64,000 nt of DNA from 34-65-8 sp964516135 (lineage in GTDB: Bacteria > Pseudomonadota > Alphaproteobacteria > Sphingomonadales > Sphingomonadaceae), in NCBI GenBank assembly GCA_964516135.1, contig CAZEWN010000004.1, positions 62,001-126,000 of the forward strand. Reading direction: 5' to 3'. Below, piece by piece: positions 61,306 through 64,000 of this stretch; the first letter of the stretch is position 1; each line of letters begins with the position of its first letter. The notes under the pieces were generated by a model that was given only the letters and a program-made list of their open reading frames with translations, did not search any database and had not been told where the DNA came from. The translations under genes were made by a program, and so were the position numbers.

Positions 61306-62664
61306 ATGCTTACTCTGACTTCGCTTGGCGCCGCCGGCACCGTGACCGGATCGAAACATCTGCTCGAACATGACGGAAAGCGCATCCTGATCGACTGCGG
61401 CCTGTTCCAGGGCATGAAGAATCTGCGCGAGCTTAATTGGGAAGCCCTGCCGGTCCCGCCGGCCAGCATCGATGCGGTCGTTCTCACCCACGCCCATCTC
61501 GACCATTCAGGCTATCTCCCACGCCTCGTGCGGGACGGCTTTCGTGGTCGCATCTATGCAACTGCGGCGACGCGCGACGTGGCCGAGCTTATTCTCAAGG
61601 ACAGCGGCCATCTCAACGAGAAGGACGCCGATTTCCTCAACCGGATCGGCGCCACGCGGCACAAGCCGGCCTTGCCGCTCTATGGCGTCCGCGACGCCGA
61701 ACGCGCGCTCGAATCGTTCAACCCGGTTCCGTTCTCCCAACCCATCGAACTGCACGGCGGGGCGAGGGTTACCTTTCGCCGCGCCGGCCACATCCTCGGC
61801 GCCGCGACCGCCGACGTCGAATGGAGCGGTCGGCGCATTGCTTTTTCGGGCGACCTTGGCCGCTATTCCGATCCCTTCATGCTCGATCCGGAGCCGGTTG
61901 CCGAAGCCGACTTCGTGATGATCGAGTCCACTTACGGCAATCGCGTTCATGAGCCGACGGATCCCGGCGAAGCGCTAGGAACGATCGTGGAACGAACCGT
62001 CCGCCGCGGCGGAACGGTCATCATCCCGGCCTTCGCCATCGGCCGCGCGCAGGCGCTTCTCTACTATCTGTGGAAGTTGCGCGAGGCCGGGCGATTGAAG
62101 AACGTGCCAATCTATCTGGACAGTCCGATGGCCATCAATGCCACGGACATGCTGTGCGAACACCTCGCCGATCATCGACTGTCCCCGCAGGTCTGCCGCG
62201 ACGCCTGCGATATCGCCACTTATACGCGGGAAGTCGAGCAATCGAAGGCCATCATCGCCAGCGCCTATCCCAAGATCGTGATCTCGGCGAGCGGGATGGC
62301 GACCGGTGGACGGGTTCTTCATCACCTCAAGGCGTCTGCCCCTGATCGCAGGAACAGCATCGTCTTTTCGGGCTTTCAGGCGGCGGGCACGCGCGGTCGA
62401 GCGATGCTCGAGGGCGCACGCGAGATAAAGATCCATGGCCAATGGATCCCCGTTGCCGCGGAAGTCGTCGATCTGCCCATGCTGTCGGCCCATGCTGACG
62501 CCAATGAGCTGATGCGCTGGCTGTCGGGATTTCAGCGCCCGCCGAAGCGCGTCTTCATCGTCCATGGCGAGGAGCAGGCCTCGGAGGCCCTGCGCTCGCG
62601 GATCGACCGGGAGCTTGGCTGGGATGCGGTCGTCCCCCGGCAGGCACAGACGTTCGAGCTATGA
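61306..62664 (+). CDS. MBL-fold beta-CASP RNA-specificity-domain hydrolase
   Basis: 452 residues from ATG 61306 (AAAGG 8 bases upstream). Metallo-beta-lactamase fold with beta-CASP insert, the CPSF73/RNase J-like group that cuts RNA. Metal site THAHLDHSG (61-67), GHILGAA, SGDLGR (Asp), the beta-CASP motif ISASGMATGGRV and the C-terminal SAHADANEL and VHGEE. Signature order is that of the KH-less bacterial type. The stop overlaps the next gene by ATGA, suggesting a shared task in RNA or nucleotide turnover. Confidence 0.9.
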   Translation: MLTLTSLGAAGTVTGSKHLLEHDGKRILIDCGLFQGMKNLRELNWEALPVPPASIDAVVLTHAHLDHSGYLPRLVRDGFRGRIYATAATRDVAELILKDSGHLNEKDADFLNRIGATRHKPALPLYGVRDAERALESFNPVPFSQPIELHGGARVTFRRAGHILGAATADVEWSGRRIAFSGDLGRYSDPFMLDPEPVAEADFVMIESTYGNRVHEPTDPGEALGTIVERTVRRGGTVIIPAFAIGRAQALLYYLWKLREAGRLKNVPIYLDSPMAINATDMLCEHLADHRLSPQVCRDACDIATYTREVEQSKAIIASAYPKIVISASGMATGGRVLHHLKASAPDRRNSIVFSGFQAAGTRGRAMLEGAREIKIHGQWIPVAAEVVDLPMLSAHADANELMRWLSGFQRPPKRVFIVHGEEQASEALRSRIDRELGWDAVVPRQAQTFEL

Positions 62665-64000
62665 CCGAACCTGATCTGGCTGCTTCCGGGACGCCAACCC
62701 TGCGCGCACGGCGGCTGGGCCTCCACACTCAGGACCGAGCTATCGTGATCATGCGCACAGACTGCCATGTTTGCCGCGCCGAGGGCTTGTCCGGACGCTC
62801 CCAGGTGTTGCTTTCCGCCGCCGGTCGGGAGGTTCGGGCCGCACTCTATCAGGTCGAGAGCGACGGATTGCTCGCGCCGGATGAAGCCGCGCTCTCGGAA
62901 ATCGCGTGGGAGATGCTCGGCGTCACCGAGGGCGCTCCCATCACCGTCACGCATGCCCCGGCACTGGAGTCGCTCGCGAGTGTGCGCCGCCGCATCTACG
63001 GACATCGCCTCGATGCTCCCGCGTTCGCCGGCATCGTCGGCGACGTCGCAGCGGCACGCTATACCGACGTTCATCTCGCCGCGTTTCTGACCGCGAGCGC
63101 AGTGCTGCCGCTCGACGAGCAGGAAACCATCGCCCTAACCGCCGCAATGATCGCGGTCGGAGATCGGCTGACATGGGACGCGCCGGTGGTGGTCGACAAG
63201 CATTGCGTGGGCGGGCTGCCGGGCAACCGCACCACGCCGCTGGTCGTGGCCATCGTGGCAGCGAACGGCCTTATCATGCCTAAAACCTCGTCCCGCGCGA
63301 TCACATCTCCAGCCGGAACCGCGGACACGATGGAGACGATCGCCCCGGTCGACCTGAACATTCCCGCGCTGAAGCGCGTGGTCGAACGGGAAGGCGGCTG
63401 CATTGCCTGGGGCGGAGCGATCCACCTCAGCCCTGCGGACGACAAGTTCGTGCGGATCGAGCGCGAGCTCGACGTCGACACCGAGGGCCAGCTCATCGCC
63501 TCGGTCCTGTCGAAGAAGATCGCGGCAGGCTCCACCCACGTGCTCATCGACATTCCGGTAGGCCCGACCGCCAAGGTGCGCAGCGAACAGTATGCACGAC
63601 ATCTTGCCGAACGCATGCGCACGGTGGCGGCACACTCCGGCCTGGAGGCGCGCTGCGTGCTCACGGATGGCACCCAGCCCGTCGGGCGCGGCATCGGACC
63701 CGCGCTGGAGGCGCACGACCTGCTCGCGGTGCTGCGCAATGCTCGAGGGGCGCCCGACGATCTGCGCCGCCGGGCCGCATCGCTCGCGGGCGTGGCGCTT
63801 GAGATTGGCGGCAAGTCCGAACCGGGCGCAGGCGCAGACCTCGCGCTCGAGACGCTAGCGGATGGCCGCGCCTGGACCAAGTTCCAAGCGATCTGTGAGG
63901 CCCAGGGCGGCATGCGCACGCCCCCGGTGGCGGAGCAGACCCATCCCCTAGCTGCCGCGCAGGACGGGCGCGTCGTCCATATCGACAACCGGAAGCTTGC
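62661..64000 (+). CDS. Thymidine/AMP phosphorylase family protein, 5' part
   Basis: 446 codons from ATG 62661, open to the edge of the window, so 3'-truncated. Three parts are seen: an N-terminal extension (about 1-85), the phosphorylase alpha domain with TDVHLAAFLTA, VVDKHCVGGLPGNRTTP (about 178) and the alpha/beta domain with PKTSSRAITSPAGTADTMET. It belongs to the archaeal-type TP/AMP-phosphorylase group, which releases ribose- or deoxyribose-1-phosphate from nucleosides or NMPs. Coupled to the MBL gene by ATGA. Substrate not certain. Confidence 0.85.
   Translation, partial: MTEPDLAASGTPTLRARRLGLHTQDRAIVIMRTDCHVCRAEGLSGRSQVLLSAAGREVRAALYQVESDGLLAPDEAALSEIAWEMLGVTEGAPITVTHAPALESLASVRRRIYGHRLDAPAFAGIVGDVAAARYTDVHLAAFLTASAVLPLDEQETIALTAAMIAVGDRLTWDAPVVVDKHCVGGLPGNRTTPLVVAIVAANGLIMPKTSSRAITSPAGTADTMETIAPVDLNIPALKRVVEREGGCIAWGGAIHLSPADDKFVRIERELDVDTEGQLIASVLSKKIAAGSTHVLIDIPVGPTAKVRSEQYARHLAERMRTVAAHSGLEARCVLTDGTQPVGRGIGPALEAHDLLAVLRNARGAPDDLRRRAASLAGVALEIGGKSEPGAGADLALETLADGRAWTKFQAICEAQGGMRTPPVAEQTHPLAAAQDGRVVHIDNRKL

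Overview
The window reads as chromosomal DNA of a high-GC alphaproteobacterium of the order Sphingomonadales (Erythrobacteraceae/Sphingomonadaceae-like). This is inferred from protein character and gene order: dnaA-rpsT-mutM | ubiE-ubiB-coaBC-dut, secB beside a Tim44-domain gene, mltA and smr, and short SD-led genes that often overlap by ATGA. No database search was possible, so names rest on motifs, length and context.

Layout. 1-9.4 kb: end of a GFA-family gene, a ThiF/MoeB-type E1 enzyme, dnaA, rpsT and mutM (all minus after the GFA fragment), then ubiE, ubiB, coaBC and dut (plus). 9.4-16.1 kb: a DUF4136 lipoprotein, the minus-strand run secB-murJ-trpS, and the plus-strand run Tim44-mltA-smr. 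16.1-22.9 kb: ahpC-ahpF, aroC, the ruvA-small membrane protein-ruvB operon, and a Ser/Thr/Gly-rich surface protein with a PEP-CTERM-like tail. 23-33.5 kb: aconitase, an EamA transporter, two L,D-transpeptidase-type genes, ispG-mntP-HDAC-like, and a small pilus-like gene trio. 33.5-49.2 kb: GNAT, an isoaspartyl peptidase, a translationally coupled MoxR/DUF58/SpoIIM/RDD locus ending in a class A beta-lactamase, pheA, cytochrome c, rlmE, ppx/gppA, tRNA-Gln(CTG), a dienelactone hydrolase, a response regulator, an NDUFA9-like protein and tRNA-Leu(CAG).

49.2-61 kb is an accessory region that begins exactly at the 3' end of tRNA-Leu. It opens with a truncated phage/island-type integrase fused tail to tail with a truncated merR gene. 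An intact MerR-type promoter then drives a CDF transporter, DUF3703 and DUF411 proteins, a His-rich periplasmic protein, CzcC, CzcB, CzcA, a P1B-4 ATPase (SPC and HEGxT motifs), a HupE/UreJ-like membrane protein and a chimeric membrane-anchor protein. The genes together suggest layered zinc/cobalt/cadmium export: CDF and P-type ATPase from cytoplasm to periplasm, CzcCBA out of the cell. After a 330-base relic-like gap comes a beta-CASP MBL nuclease coupled to a thymidine phosphorylase-family gene that runs off the end of the window. No right-hand island boundary is visible.

No rRNA, CRISPR array, complete insertion sequence or convincing replication origin was seen. The most noteworthy items are the integrase/merR deletion junction beside an intact operator, the repeat element translated inside smr, the PEP-CTERM-like protein, the beta-lactamase coupled to the MoxR locus, and the atypical zinc finger of MutM.
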